A stretch of 64,000 bases of DNA from Nostoc sp. HK-01 (GTDB lineage Bacteria; Cyanobacteriota; Cyanobacteriia; Cyanobacteriales; Nostocaceae). The stretch is from contig AP018318.1 of the NCBI GenBank assembly GCA_003990705.1, forward strand, positions 5,195,001 to 5,259,000, read 5' to 3'. Below are positions 35,151 to 46,218 of the stretch, piece after piece (positions within the stretch are counted from its first letter, which is position 1; each line of letters starts with the position of its first letter). The notes under the pieces are model-generated. The model ran no database searches. It worked only from the letters and a program-made list of their open reading frames with translations, and had not been told where the DNA came from. The translations under genes were made by a program, and so were the position numbers.

Positions 35151-36693
35151 TTTTTTCGCTCAGAAGTTTTAATTGTGCCTCGTTTGCTTGAGTGGTATCC
35201 CAAGTATGAACGTAAGATGTTTCTGCTTCAGTAAAAGCTTCAGCTTGTTTGAGTTGTGATGCTAATAAATCTACCGTAGCGTCAGCAATATCACCAGTAC
35301 GATTGATCAGACGCTCTTGAATTACTTCGACGGGTGCTGTGCAGTGGATAATCTGGAGAGGTAGTTGGTAGTTTTTTGCTTGGGAAATAGCTTCTTGGCG
35401 TTGTTGTTGTCGATCATACTTAGCATCTAAAATCACTGTGAAACCTTGATTAGCTAGTATAGTTCCCAAGTTCAACAACCGTGTATATGTTTTCTGGGTC
35501 ATTTCTGAGGTATACAAATCATCACCCCCACGTTCTGACAAAGAAATTCCTGCCAAATGCTTGCGTACAGCATCTGAGCGAATATGAATCGCATTAAATT
35601 GTCGAGCTAAATATTTGGCTGTTGTACTCTTACCAGAACCTGATAAACCCGACATTAAAATCAGCCGTCCTTGTTTGGGTTGAGTATATTCCCAAGCCAG
35701 CTTGTAATATTTGGCTGCGGTTTTTGTCGCCTCTTGTTTTACTTCTGCTGGTACACCAGGATCATCTAATAAAAATGACGTTACTTTTGCCCTTACATAA
35801 GACTGCCGATTTAAATATATAGGCAATACCTCTAAGCCTTCCCAATCACCAGTCTGCTCTAAATAAGTATTTAAATAAGCATTACTTAAGTCTTGACGTT
35901 CTTGCGCTTCCAAATCCATCACCGCATAAGCAACATCGAACATGACATCAACAAAGCGGAATGGTTCGTTAAACTCTATGCAATCAAATAGCAAAATTTT
36001 CTCTTGCCATAAACAAATATTGCGGAGGTGTAAGTCTCCGTGACATTCTCGAATACGGTGGTTTTGAATTCTTTTTTGAAATAACTCTTGCCTTTCAGCA
36101 AAAAACTTATCTGTATAAGCTTTGCTTTCGTCAAACTGCTGCTGTGTCTGGGGGCCACCGATATATTTCTCAGTTTGCTCATAATTCTCATCAAATGCAG
36201 CCCGCACTTGCGATACTTCGCCAAAACTCCGAATATAATCATTTGTCTCGGTTTTGGCATGATACTGAGCTACAACCCGTCCCAATTCTTTCAAGTTAGC
36301 TTCATTCAACTTGCCCTCTGCAAATAAGTTACTCAATAGGGTTTTTTGGGGAAACTCACGCATTTTGACTACATATTCTACAGCTTCTCCTGTTCCTCCT
36401 AGACGATATTCCTCTCCTTCCAAAGTTATGGGTAACACTTCCAAATACAGTTCAGCGGCTCCTCGTTTATTAAGGCGCAACTCTTCCTGACAAAAATGCC
36501 GCCGCTTTTCCAAAGTCGAAAAATCCAAAAACCCAAAATTGACTGGTTTCTTCAGCTTGTAGGCGTAATCTCCCGTCAGCAATACATAAGAAACGTGGGT
36601 TTGGCTGAGTTGAATAGGTTCTGTTACAGGGTGGGGATAAAATCCCGGCTGTAACATCTGCTGAATTAAAGCTGGAAGAGTTACTTCTGTCAT
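35143..36693 (-). CDS. Bifunctional aminoglycoside-phosphotransferase-like / P-loop kinase
   Basis: 516 residues. The N-terminal two-thirds (about 1-335) are an APH-like kinase fold with the catalytic loop HGDLHLRNI and metal-binding FDCIEF. The C-terminal third (about 340-516) is a separate P-loop kinase with Walker A GLSGSGKST, SDAVRKHLAG and VILDAKY. This two-kinase fusion is a known architecture in bacteria, usually listed as an AAA-family ATPase; its substrate is undefined. No resistance role should be inferred. The stop lies within a G-rich tandem repeat tract. Confidence 0.88.
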   Translation of the reverse strand: MTEVTLPALIQQMLQPGFYPHPVTEPIQLSQTHVSYVLLTGDYAYKLKKPVNFGFLDFSTLEKRRHFCQEELRLNKRGAAELYLEVLPITLEGEEYRLGGTGEAVEYVVKMREFPQKTLLSNLFAEGKLNEANLKELGRVVAQYHAKTETNDYIRSFGEVSQVRAAFDENYEQTEKYIGGPQTQQQFDESKAYTDKFFAERQELFQKRIQNHRIRECHGDLHLRNICLWQEKILLFDCIEFNEPFRFVDVMFDVAYAVMDLEAQERQDLSNAYLNTYLEQTGDWEGLEVLPIYLNRQSYVRAKVTSFLLDDPGVPAEVKQEATKTAAKYYKLAWEYTQPKQGRLILMSGLSGSGKSTTAKYLARQFNAIHIRSDAVRKHLAGISLSERGGDDLYTSEMTQKTYTRLLNLGTILANQGFTVILDAKYDRQQQRQEAISQAKNYQLPLQIIHCTAPVEVIQERLINRTGDIADATVDLLASQLKQAEAFTEAETSYVHTWDTTQANEAQLKLLSEKRV

Positions 36694-36804
36694 ATTGCCA
36701 GTATTAGTTTTTAAACCGCAGATTATTATCTCAAATCATCGGCGTGCATCGGCGTAAATCGGCGGTTGCAATTTTTAATTTAAATATTCACGTTTGTAGC
36801 TTAA

Positions 36805-36829
36805 CAAAAAACCAGGGTTTTACCCCTGG
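36805..36829 (-). terminator. Intrinsic terminator behind rplY
   Basis: On the minus strand CCAGGG and CCCTGG pair around a short loop and are followed by six T residues (36806-36811). It lies about 60 bp downstream of the rplY stop, so it would end the purA-rplY transcript. Confidence 0.85.
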
Positions 36830-36887
36830 CATCATCAGCAATTATCACTAATTTAGAGTGTTGTTAAAGACAGGTCATACACCTGTT

Positions 36888-37190
36888 CTAACCTTGATTA
36901 TTACCAGCATAAAAACTCAAGTGGTAAGGTGTACCCTTGGCTGGATGAACTTGAACTTCTTTTAAAACTGTTTTACCAGTCCACTCAAGATCGGGAATGC
37001 TGAGTTCAATTTCTGTCTTGTTAACCGCAGCTTTTTTCAGCAGGCGTTCAACAACTTTGGCATCAATTACCAAAGAAATAGACTCTGTACCGTTATGTCC
37101 GTACAAATTGGCGGGGATTAAACCAGAACGACGTAAAGCATTTGGTTTACTGCCTTCTGGGCGCTTTTGAGATTCAACTGTCACAGCCAT
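36888..37190 (-). CDS. rplY: 50S ribosomal protein L25
   Basis: 100 residues matching the short L25 form: [29 protein letters not shown], the beta strand ending [13 protein letters not shown], and no CTC extension. L25 binds 5S rRNA in the large subunit. It lies 65 bp downstream of purA on the same strand with heptamer repeats in between, and a strong terminator follows. Confidence 0.95.
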   Translation of the reverse strand: MAVTVESQKRPEGSKPNALRRSGLIPANLYGHNGTESISLVIDAKVVERLLKKAAVNKTEIELSIPDLEWTGKTVLKEVQVHPAKGTPYHLSFYAGNNQG

Positions 37191-37202
37191 GTTATTTGTC
37201 CT

Positions 37203-37254
37203 TTGTCAATGGTCAATGGTCGATGGTCAATGGTCAATGGACTATTGACTAAAT
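37203..37254. repeat. Tandem (TCAATGG)n heptamers
   Basis: Runs of TCAATGG with the variant TCGATGG fill the purA-rplY spacer, ending with the partly complementary ACTATTGACT. The 7-bp period is exact for several units. Confidence 0.85.
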
Positions 37255-37255
37255 A

Positions 37256-39049
<1,794 letters not shown>

Positions 39050-39751
39050 TTAAGGCAGAAAAGCCAACACACCCACAGGAGAACCAGAACCACCACGTAA
39101 TCTGAGAATTGCGATCGCTAATGTAGTACCTTGAGGTGGTAATTTATCTAAATTCGTCAAATTCTCCAAAATAATGCCTTGTTGTGCCAACACTAAACGG
39201 TTAGTCGTAAAATTGTGGTCTTGTCCGGGGTCAACACCGTGAGTATCAATTCCTACACCTGCAATTTGTCGTTTATCCAACAAAAACTGCGTAGTATCAC
39301 TACTAAACCCTGGAAAGTGCGTAATTCCTTGAGCATCTTGGTTAAAGAATGCGTTTCTATCTGTCCACTTATGCTGCCAGCCAGTGTAAAGTAGCACTAA
39401 ACTACCGCTTTTAATAACACCATATTTTTCCTCCCAAGCCAGAATATCAGTGATACTCAAAGCGTAATCAGGATTATCAACTGCAACTTCGCAGATATCT
39501 ATCACTACCGCCGATAATACTAGTGAGTCCGCCGCATATTCATCAATTCCCGCGCCAGCAGGATCAAAACTATTGGGGGCGTTGATATGGGTAGCACTAT
39601 GTTCACCCAAAGCAAAACGCCGCAGATAGTAACCATCGTCGGCAATATCCGCAACAGTGGTAAATTCTACTGGTGGGTCGCCCGGCCATAAAGGAATATT
39701 TCTATCAATAATATGGCTTAAATGTATAACGCGGGAATAATTAATTTGCAT
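39050..39751 (-). CDS. Cyclase-family protein (kynurenine formamidase-like)
   Basis: 233 residues of the cyclase/KynB family (PF04199), metal-dependent amide or ester hydrolases. LSHIIDRNIPLWPGDPP at the N-terminus and GVGIDTHGVDPG near residue 185 fit. The metal motif, usually HxGTHxDxPxHF, reads HSATHINAPNSF here: both His are kept, but Asp is Asn and the last His is missing, so activity or substrate may differ from true formamidases. ATG start. No tryptophan-degradation genes are adjacent. Confidence 0.85.
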   Translation of the reverse strand: MQINYSRVIHLSHIIDRNIPLWPGDPPVEFTTVADIADDGYYLRRFALGEHSATHINAPNSFDPAGAGIDEYAADSLVLSAVVIDICEVAVDNPDYALSITDILAWEEKYGVIKSGSLVLLYTGWQHKWTDRNAFFNQDAQGITHFPGFSSDTTQFLLDKRQIAGVGIDTHGVDPGQDHNFTTNRLVLAQQGIILENLTNLDKLPPQGTTLAIAILRLRGGSGSPVGVLAFLP

Positions 39752-39966
39752 AAAAGTGCAGGAACTTTCTTAGCAATTTCCAGTATCCCACCCCTTAGCA
39801 ACTGAGCGATTTCATACTAATGGCGTTGATTTGTTCATTACTGAAACGTACAGTATGAGTAGGATAAAGGGAATGAGGAAAACTAGAACTTTTCGTGCTT
39901 TCTTTAGCTTCCTCTCTTTCCCTATCTACTGAAAAACAACATTTGAGACTATAAAATCACAATCTG

Positions 39967-40764
39967 TTAACGGAAATTGCCAGGATTTAAGCGAGTCCGA
40001 TTTTGAGATTGAGTAGGAGTTTGACGGCGAATTGCAACACCATTACGTAATTTTGTCCCAGTTCCACCATCTTTGCGATCGAGAAAAGGTTTGAGATTAA
40101 TTCCACTTTTTGATGAGCTAACTTGACGATTGCTTCCACCCAAAATTGTGCGACCTATGTTGTAGATTTCATCTACTCCACCTCTATTGTTGCGGAAAGT
40201 ATTCACAGCCGTAGTTTGTTGACCATCATCCGCAGAAATTAAGTTTTGGAAAATGCTATTGCGGACAGTATATGGGTCTTTATCCCGTGGTACTGTCAAG
40301 ACAATGCGACAGCTAGAGTTAGCTTCGGTGGTAACACAGACAATATTTTCGTTGTTTAAGAAACCTGTTTGGAGTTCTTGCAAGCCATCGGGACGATATT
40401 CTTCTAAGCGTTGAGCAATGGTAACACAACGTTTATAGGGATCCCAACCACCGCCCAATTGTGCAGGAGCCGCCCAAGGGAAGAATCTTCCTGGTTGACT
40501 TTCGGGCTGATACATAACAACGTATTGACCGTTAGTATTTTGGCAGCTAAATCTAGTACCAGTAACTACAGTACCTGTTGAGGAAGTGGGTACACCTGTT
40601 GTTGTATCAACAGGATTTGATGAACCAGATGGATAGGGATCGGAAGTAGTAGGTACAACGATACCACCACCGTCGTTAACTTGGGCAAAGGCGGCAGAAT
40701 TACCCAAAAACAAGGATAAGCCCAAACCGCTTAAACATAATAGCTTCAAGGGTTGTAATTTCAT
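39967..40764 (-). CDS. COP23-domain exported protein
   Basis: 265 residues with a signal peptide (LLCLSGLGLSLFLGNSAAFA), a Ser/Thr/Pro-rich linker (about 30-68), and a domain that matches COP23, the circadian oscillating protein family of cyanobacteria: FSCQNTNGQYVVMYQPES, WDPYKRCVTIAQRLEEYRPDG and two conserved Cys pairs. The C-terminal quarter is basic and low in complexity. COP23 is membrane-associated; its function is unknown. It lies downstream of the M48 protease gene on the same strand (70 bp). Confidence 0.88.
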   Translation of the reverse strand: MKLQPLKLLCLSGLGLSLFLGNSAAFAQVNDGGGIVVPTTSDPYPSGSSNPVDTTTGVPTSSTGTVVTGTRFSCQNTNGQYVVMYQPESQPGRFFPWAAPAQLGGGWDPYKRCVTIAQRLEEYRPDGLQELQTGFLNNENIVCVTTEANSSCRIVLTVPRDKDPYTVRNSIFQNLISADDGQQTTAVNTFRNNRGGVDEIYNIGRTILGGSNRQVSSSKSGINLKPFLDRKDGGTGTKLRNGVAIRRQTPTQSQNRTRLNPGNFR

Positions 40765-40834
40765 AAATTATCCTTTAGTAGATATGAGGTTAGCTAATTG
40801 ATAATTACAGTGACGCAGAAATTTGTTTTTTGAT

Positions 40835-42418
40835 TCATTCAGAACGCCGCTTTTTCTCCTCTCGTTCTTTTTTCTCTTTCAACAGTTGTTTGACTTTTGC
40901 TTGAATGGCTGTGTGACGTTCAACTCCTTCGTAGCTGTAGCGGTTGTAGTTACCACGGGTAATCAAGTTTTCTAGATAACTCACTCGTTCTTTACCGCCT
41001 GGGTGGGATGATAACCAAGTAGGAGGAGCATTTTTTTGTTGCTTTTGCAGCGTCGCCATTAAGTTACGCAACCCATCAGCAGCATAGCCATTAGCCACAA
41101 TCAAGCGAGTACCAAGAACATCTGCTTGACGTTCCATTTCACGGCTGTAGCTGAGAGAAAAGAGTTGACCGAATGTACCACCAAAAGGCAGATATTGAGT
41201 AACGTTAGAAATCAGGTTTCCTTGGGTAATTAATTGAAAACCGTGGGATAAAACTACGTGAGATAATTCATGACCGATTAACCCAGCTATTTCAGCTTCG
41301 GATTTACTTTTAGCGATCGCACCAGCATTAATAAAAACTTTACCTCCTGGTAAGGCAAAGGCATTTAATTCTTCTTCAGGAATAACAAAAAATTCATATT
41401 TAAATTCGGTGCGTCCTGAAACTTTGACTAGTTTTTGCCCAATTTCGTTAATGTAGGCCAGCACTTCCTCATCTTTAACTAATGGTAGCTGTTGTTTGGC
41501 TTGTTTAGCTACCGACTCACCCACCGCACCTTCTCCTTGCAGCAGCAAGATGGTAGAGTCTAAGGCAGAAAACGGCCCTAACAAGCTCCCTGTGACAGCA
41601 TACCCAACTGCACCTGTAATAATGTTAGCGAGAGTATTACCTCTAATTTCTTCGCGGATATGGGCTTTATAGCGTTTGAGATTTTTTTCTGCAAGTTGGG
41701 TAAATTCCTCGGCTTGCGGATCACGAGGATAAAGAATGGCAAATTGACGCGCTGCTAACGATGCTTCCATCCATTTTTTTTCATCAGCTAGTGCTGTAAC
41801 TTTGGCTTTAATTAAATCTGGCTGATCGGGATATAGTGATGATGCTCGTTCTAAAATATCTACAGCTTCTTTGGGGCGATTATATTGCTTGAGAATCTCA
41901 GCATAGCGAATATGACCAGGAATAAATTCAGGATACTGCTCGACTAGTAACTTCAACGGTACTTCTGTTCTAGTTTGCAATTTAGCCGCAATTCCCGCCT
42001 CTGATTCTCGCCAGTAAACTTTGCCAGCTGGTGATAGTTGCATCGGGTCAAGAATCGCTGGTTTGCGTTCTTGAGTTGCAATATCTGTGCTCGTAAATGG
42101 TGTTTTTACTTCCCGATAGAGTTTTTCCGCATCAGTAATATTTCCGGCGAGATATAACTTGTCTGCGGCGATAAACTTCTGTTGACGCGCAATTTCTTCG
42201 GGAGTGAGTGCAGGTTCCGCCGCCGCATCTGGTTTTTCGGTCTGATTTGGCTTTGGACTTTCGGAATTGGGTGTATCTTTTGTTTCTACAGTTGTAGTTG
42301 TAGGTTCTTGGGCTGGAACAGGTGCTAAAGGTTGCGTCAGAATAATTACAATTGAAGTACTAACTGACAACAATATCCAACTCAAGGTGAGCAGCAGAGA
42401 CTTCCTGGTTCGTTTCAT
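40835..42418 (-). CDS. M48-family metalloprotease with TPR region
   Basis: 527 residues: signal peptide or anchor (LLLTLSWILLSVSTSIVII), a low-complexity acidic/Pro linker (about 35-75), TPR-like helices (about 85-235), and an M48 peptidase domain (about 300-500). The zinc site is HELSH (383-387), with the third ligand Glu in SREMERQADVLG. This resembles periplasmic BepA/YfgC-type proteases that help outer-membrane protein quality control, although the TPRs precede the protease here. The C-terminus is highly charged (KKEREEKKRR). Confidence 0.92.
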   Translation of the reverse strand: MKRTRKSLLLTLSWILLSVSTSIVIILTQPLAPVPAQEPTTTTVETKDTPNSESPKPNQTEKPDAAAEPALTPEEIARQQKFIAADKLYLAGNITDAEKLYREVKTPFTSTDIATQERKPAILDPMQLSPAGKVYWRESEAGIAAKLQTRTEVPLKLLVEQYPEFIPGHIRYAEILKQYNRPKEAVDILERASSLYPDQPDLIKAKVTALADEKKWMEASLAARQFAILYPRDPQAEEFTQLAEKNLKRYKAHIREEIRGNTLANIITGAVGYAVTGSLLGPFSALDSTILLLQGEGAVGESVAKQAKQQLPLVKDEEVLAYINEIGQKLVKVSGRTEFKYEFFVIPEEELNAFALPGGKVFINAGAIAKSKSEAEIAGLIGHELSHVVLSHGFQLITQGNLISNVTQYLPFGGTFGQLFSLSYSREMERQADVLGTRLIVANGYAADGLRNLMATLQKQQKNAPPTWLSSHPGGKERVSYLENLITRGNYNRYSYEGVERHTAIQAKVKQLLKEKKEREEKKRRSE

Positions 42419-42676
42419 GCTGAGTTTGTTTATGCAAAGGGGCTGTTTTAATGCTATGAGTAACTGACCCTATCCGCCTAGAGCGATCGCCACTGTTTTA
42501 CTACAATCTCAGGGTATAAACTTTCTTATTTTGAAACCAGAATAATTATGATTTCAGAAAGATAAAATAGTTATAAATACTCTATTAAATCTATATTTCT
42601 GAAATAGGTGAAATGCCAAGAGAAGAAACGTTATAATAACAATCTTAGGTCTGTTAATGTGATTCAAGTAAATGCT

Positions 42677-43108
42677 ATGCAGCAAAAAGCTGATGAGATT
42701 GTCAAAACACTCAAGAGCAAAGGATTGCGAGTGACTCCCCAGCGCTTCGCAGTATACGCAAATCTACTGGCACGAGAAGACCATCCTACGGTAGATCAAA
42801 TTCTGACAAACTTGAATCAGGATGCGCCAACTTCATCCCAAGCCACTGTTTATGCGGCATTGCAAGCATTACGTGAGGTAGGCTTAGTCCGAGAAGTGCT
42901 GTTAGAAGAAGGTGTATCTCGTTATGATGCCAATGTGGGACTACATCATCATTTTCGCTGCAAGTGTTGTGGTGCTATTGAAGATATTGGCTGGGATACA
43001 TTTGAGTGTATTGATTTGAACAAACTGCGGTCTGGATTGAAAGCAGAAAGATATGAAGTGACTGTGCAGGGAATTTGCGATCGCTGTGAAACAAAGTCTA
43101 AAGTGTGA
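42677..43108 (+). CDS. Fur-family regulator, PerR-like
   Basis: 143 residues. Winged helix with LRVTPQRFAVY and SSQATVYAALQAL, then the metal domain: the regulatory-site pattern SRYDANVGLHHHFRC, with CKCC and CDRC Cys pairs for structural zinc. The RYD...HHH arrangement is closer to PerR (peroxide sensing by metal-catalysed oxidation) than to Fur or Zur. ATG 42677 gives the canonical N-terminus; a GTG at 42608 would add 23 unlikely residues. It differs clearly from the Zur-like gene at 22370. A 15-bp hairpin follows. Confidence 0.88.
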   Translation: MQQKADEIVKTLKSKGLRVTPQRFAVYANLLAREDHPTVDQILTNLNQDAPTSSQATVYAALQALREVGLVREVLLEEGVSRYDANVGLHHHFRCKCCGAIEDIGWDTFECIDLNKLRSGLKAERYEVTVQGICDRCETKSKV

Positions 43109-43143
43109 AGTATGAAGTCTGAAATTTTAGACTTCATACTTCA
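43106..43143. terminator. Bidirectional hairpin between convergent genes
   Basis: TGAAGTATGAAGTCT (43106-43120) and AGACTTCATACTTCA (43129-43143) form a perfect 15-bp stem with an 8-nt A/T loop between the PerR-like gene and dgcN. There is no long T tract, but the position and stem favour a shared terminator. Confidence 0.65.
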
Positions 43144-43147
43144 GCTG

Positions 43148-44200
43148 TCATACTTCACTCCGCATCACTGCATCTAACAACAATCCAGCACCAAAACGCA
43201 CCGGATCGGTGCAAGCTAAACCGGTTTCGGCTGTAGTTTGAGCGATCGCTTCTTGGGCAGCAAATTCATCTAAATGTGCAGTATTTAATGCTATACCCAC
43301 CACAGGTACTTTCCCAAAAGCACCACCCGCACTCGCTACAGATTCATACATTTGAATCACTTTCGTTAACGGTGGAATCGGGACATGAGGATTATTCCGG
43401 TTGTGGGTTTGTCCCGCTCGATGTACTAATATCAATTGTGTGGGCTGAGAACCGCGAATCAAAGGCAAGGTAGCTGTAGAACCAGGATGTAACAGCGAAC
43501 CTTGTCCTTCAATTTGCAGAATGTCATAGTTTTTGCCATAACGCATCACTATTTGTTCCACAGCACCAGCCGCAAAATCTACTCGGACTGCATCTAAAGC
43601 TATACCATCCCCTTCTAACATCAAACCAGTTTGACCTGTAGCAATAAACTTAGAACGCCAACCCCGCAACTTTGCCGCCCAGTGTAGTTCTAAACTAGTA
43701 GACATTTTCCCAATCGCCATATCTGTTCCCACTGTCAACACACGGCGACAGGGAAGCGTCCGCGCCATTCCACTCGCTACCTCTATATTTGGTGGTTCTT
43801 TGCGGACATCCCAAATTAACTGTCCAGGTTTGAGAATTGCATTTAACTCTGCCATTGTCGCCAATGGTGTGTGTAAACCATTCACTAAAGACATCCCAGC
43901 CTCTAGCGCATCTTTGATTTCTACCCAATAATCATCGGGTACAGCACCACCTTTGGGTGCAATCCCAATTACCAATACTTCTGGTTTATATGCCAAAGCT
44001 GCGGTGACAGATTCCACAATCGGCACATCACGCTTGATACCTGTTAATTCTGGCAAAGACCTACCAGCAGTTACCTTATCAATAACTGCGACAATCGGGG
44101 CTTCACTGTAGCGTAAAATTGCCAACCCTGTTTTGCCCTGTGTTCCTGTAGTTCCTTCATGCAGCAGAATAGCGATTCGTTGATTAAGCGGCAAACGCAC
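43148..44200 (-). CDS. dgcN: DUF1611 protein, DgcN-type
   Basis: 350 residues of DUF1611 (PF07755): an N-terminal Rossmann-like part (IAILLHEGTTGTQGKTG, VIDKVTAGRSLPEL) and a C-terminal P-loop domain with VGTDMAIGKMSTSLEL, ATGQTGLML and QIEGQGSLLHPG. Characterised relatives (DgcN) N-acetylate D-glutamate and work with an enolase-superfamily racemase, DgcA. The gene here overlaps by 17 bp with just such an enolase-superfamily gene, which supports a joint pathway. The GTG start at 44200 lies inside the upstream gene, so translation is probably coupled. Confidence 0.85.
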   Translation of the reverse strand: MRLPLNQRIAILLHEGTTGTQGKTGLAILRYSEAPIVAVIDKVTAGRSLPELTGIKRDVPIVESVTAALAYKPEVLVIGIAPKGGAVPDDYWVEIKDALEAGMSLVNGLHTPLATMAELNAILKPGQLIWDVRKEPPNIEVASGMARTLPCRRVLTVGTDMAIGKMSTSLELHWAAKLRGWRSKFIATGQTGLMLEGDGIALDAVRVDFAAGAVEQIVMRYGKNYDILQIEGQGSLLHPGSTATLPLIRGSQPTQLILVHRAGQTHNRNNPHVPIPPLTKVIQMYESVASAGGAFGKVPVVGIALNTAHLDEFAAQEAIAQTTAETGLACTDPVRFGAGLLLDAVMRSEV

Positions 44201-45236
44201 TGTATTGTACCCCCAAGCCTGGTAAATCGTTTGGTAAAACTTTTCCTTCTACTACTAATGCACCCATAAACGGGTCATCAACTAAGTTCAGATGACTGTC
44301 TAAATCTAAATAATCAGCGAGTGGTGCTAATTGTGCTGCGGCTGTGTTAGCTAGTGAACTGTCAGAATAGCAGCCAAACATCACTTGTAAACCATAAGCC
44401 CGCGCTGTGTGTATCATCCGCAATGCTTCGGTTAAACCCCCTGACTTCATCAGTTTGATATTAATTCCATCCACGTAGTTCGCCAAATGGGGAATATCAA
44501 CGCTAGTAAAGCAACTTTCATCAACAAAAATCGGTAGGGGTGACTCTTGTTTGAGTGCGGCTAAACTTTCTTCCTGACCCCTTGCCAGTGGTTGTTCTAC
44601 ATACTTTACACCTAAATCAGCCAGCCAATGACACATCTTAATTGCATCTGGTAAACTCCAACCACCGTTTGCATCCACAAAAAATTCTAGGTTTGGTGCT
44701 TCTTGTTGGACTGCTAATAGCATTTGCTGATCTGCATCAATGCCATCGGGACTACCTAATTTGACCTTAAACAGCCGGACATCCAGATAATTTAACCAGT
44801 CCCGCGCCCTCTCCCTAGCGCCCTCTGGTGAATTTATACCAATAGTTACCGAAGTCGGGACAATGAGATTGCGATCGCATCCCCAAATCTGCCACAGTGG
44901 TAAGCCAACAAACTTACCCAACCAATCGTGCATCGCCATATCCACCGCCGCCCGCGCCGCAGAAGGAATCTGCTGTTGAATTAATAATTGCTCAACTTGC
45001 TGTCTCTGCAAAGGACTAAAAGTTGTTAATAATGGTATAACTTTCTCGATAGCATCTTTGATTTGCTCGGTTTTTTGAGCATGATTTCCGACACCAAATG
45101 GTGATGCTTCACCCCAGCCCTCAACGCCATCTTGCGAAATTTTTACCCATACATTCGTTGTCTGTGCCGTTGTACCCCGACTAATAGTTAAGGGAAATCG
45201 TTTATTGACAGTAAATACCTTGACTTCTACTTGCAT
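44184..45236 (-). CDS. dgcA: Enolase-superfamily dipeptide epimerase / DgcA-type racemase
   Basis: 350 residues of the mandelate-racemase-like branch of the enolase superfamily. The KxK catalytic motif (FKVKLGS), metal ligands in FFVDANGG, YVEQPL and IFVDES, and the second lysine in INIKLMKSGG are all visible, with the C-terminal DLDSHL motif of L-Ala-D/L-Glu epimerases. It could racemise Glu in murein dipeptides, or N-acetyl-Glu with its overlapping partner. ATG 45236. It is the first gene of the two-gene operon. Confidence 0.88.
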   Translation of the reverse strand: MQVEVKVFTVNKRFPLTISRGTTAQTTNVWVKISQDGVEGWGEASPFGVGNHAQKTEQIKDAIEKVIPLLTTFSPLQRQQVEQLLIQQQIPSAARAAVDMAMHDWLGKFVGLPLWQIWGCDRNLIVPTSVTIGINSPEGARERARDWLNYLDVRLFKVKLGSPDGIDADQQMLLAVQQEAPNLEFFVDANGGWSLPDAIKMCHWLADLGVKYVEQPLARGQEESLAALKQESPLPIFVDESCFTSVDIPHLANYVDGINIKLMKSGGLTEALRMIHTARAYGLQVMFGCYSDSSLANTAAAQLAPLADYLDLDSHLNLVDDPFMGALVVEGKVLPNDLPGLGVQYSAFAA

Positions 45237-45334
45237 AAGTCTGCTCTATGATGGCTAGGGCAGAAAATAGTTTAAGGGATTTTAGCTGATTTTCTGCATC
45301 TGTTATACTTTTTTACATTTGTTAATTAGCATCT

Positions 45335-45883
45335 ATGAGAAATCTCAAGAAATGGAAAATCTTGCAATCAAAAATGGTGTTCAACCATCCTTGGTGTAGA
45401 GTCAGGCAAGATAAAATCGAATTACCTAACGGTAAGGTCATTGATGATTATTTTGTCAGTATTAAACCAGAAATTGCCCTTATTTTGCCAATTACCAGTA
45501 ATCAAGAAATTGTTTTCGTTAGGCAATACCGTCACGCAGTCGCAGATTTTTTTATCGAATTACCAGCCGGACATTTTGACCCTACGCAAGAAAGTGCAGA
45601 AATCGCCGCCATCCGAGAATTACAAGAAGAAACTGGTTATCTTGCTCAACAAGTTAAAAAAGTCACTGTTTTTTATGATAAACCCAGCAAAGATACCAAC
45701 CGCATACATTTATTTTTAGCTGAGAATGTCATAAAAGTTGGGGAACAGAATTTAGATATTACAGAAGAAATTGAAGTAATCTTAATTCCTGTTGCCGAAG
45801 TGTTAGATAAAATACATCAAGGTGAAATTTCAGTATCAGGAACTATTGCTGCTCTATTTTTAGGCTTACAACTTGTCTCATAG
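45335..45883 (+). CDS. Nudix hydrolase (ADP-ribose pyrophosphatase-like)
   Basis: 182 residues. A complete Nudix box (Gx5Ex7REUxEExGU) reads GHFDPTQESAEIAAIRELQE followed by ETGY, where the Glu residues bind Mg. The sequence around it (FVRQYRHAV upstream, VFYDKPSKDTNRIHLFLA downstream) fits the ADP-ribose/nucleoside-diphosphate-sugar group. Cytoplasmic housekeeping enzyme. It diverges from the epimerase gene, and HIP1 pair hairpins follow it. Confidence 0.93.
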   Translation: MRNLKKWKILQSKMVFNHPWCRVRQDKIELPNGKVIDDYFVSIKPEIALILPITSNQEIVFVRQYRHAVADFFIELPAGHFDPTQESAEIAAIRELQEETGYLAQQVKKVTVFYDKPSKDTNRIHLFLAENVIKVGEQNLDITEEIEVILIPVAEVLDKIHQGEISVSGTIAALFLGLQLVS

Positions 45884-46218
45884 ATAATATCGCTGACAAA
45901 ATTCGCTTATTATTAATTACTAAATTTCCTAATATGCAAATATTACTTAAAAAATAGGCGATCGCATCTATAACTCAAAAGAGCGATCGCCTAAAATTTA
46001 GTCCAGTAAATTCAAAGCTTGAGAATTAGTAAATAGAAATTCCCAAAATCAATATTTCTCTCCTTCTCTAATAAAATCGGCAAGAAAATGTAAGAATGCA
46101 GAATACAGAAGTAAGATGGTTTAGAGTTTGATAACAAATACTATTAGAATATTAAAATTTCTATCTAGCAGACTCTTTATTTATCTAGGATTCTGACTCG
46201 TGAGTTCTTACAAAAAAA
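45884..46218. other. Gap with a HIP1-pair hairpin
   Basis: 335 bp between the convergent Nudix and PEP-CTERM genes. The only structure I see is the HIP1 hairpin at 45955-45993. No gene is supported. Confidence 0.5.
45955..45993. repeat. HIP1-pair hairpin
   Basis: TAGGCGATCGC (45955-45965) and GCGATCGCCTA (45983-45993) form a perfect 11-bp stem; each arm is a HIP1 copy (GCGATCGC) with matching flanks. Probably a terminator for the Nudix gene, though the T tract is weak. Confidence 0.65.

Noticed and set aside
35143-36693. Aminoglycoside resistance gene
   Set aside because: The APH-like domain is fused to a P-loop kinase, a housekeeping-type architecture; no resistance context or mobile element is present.
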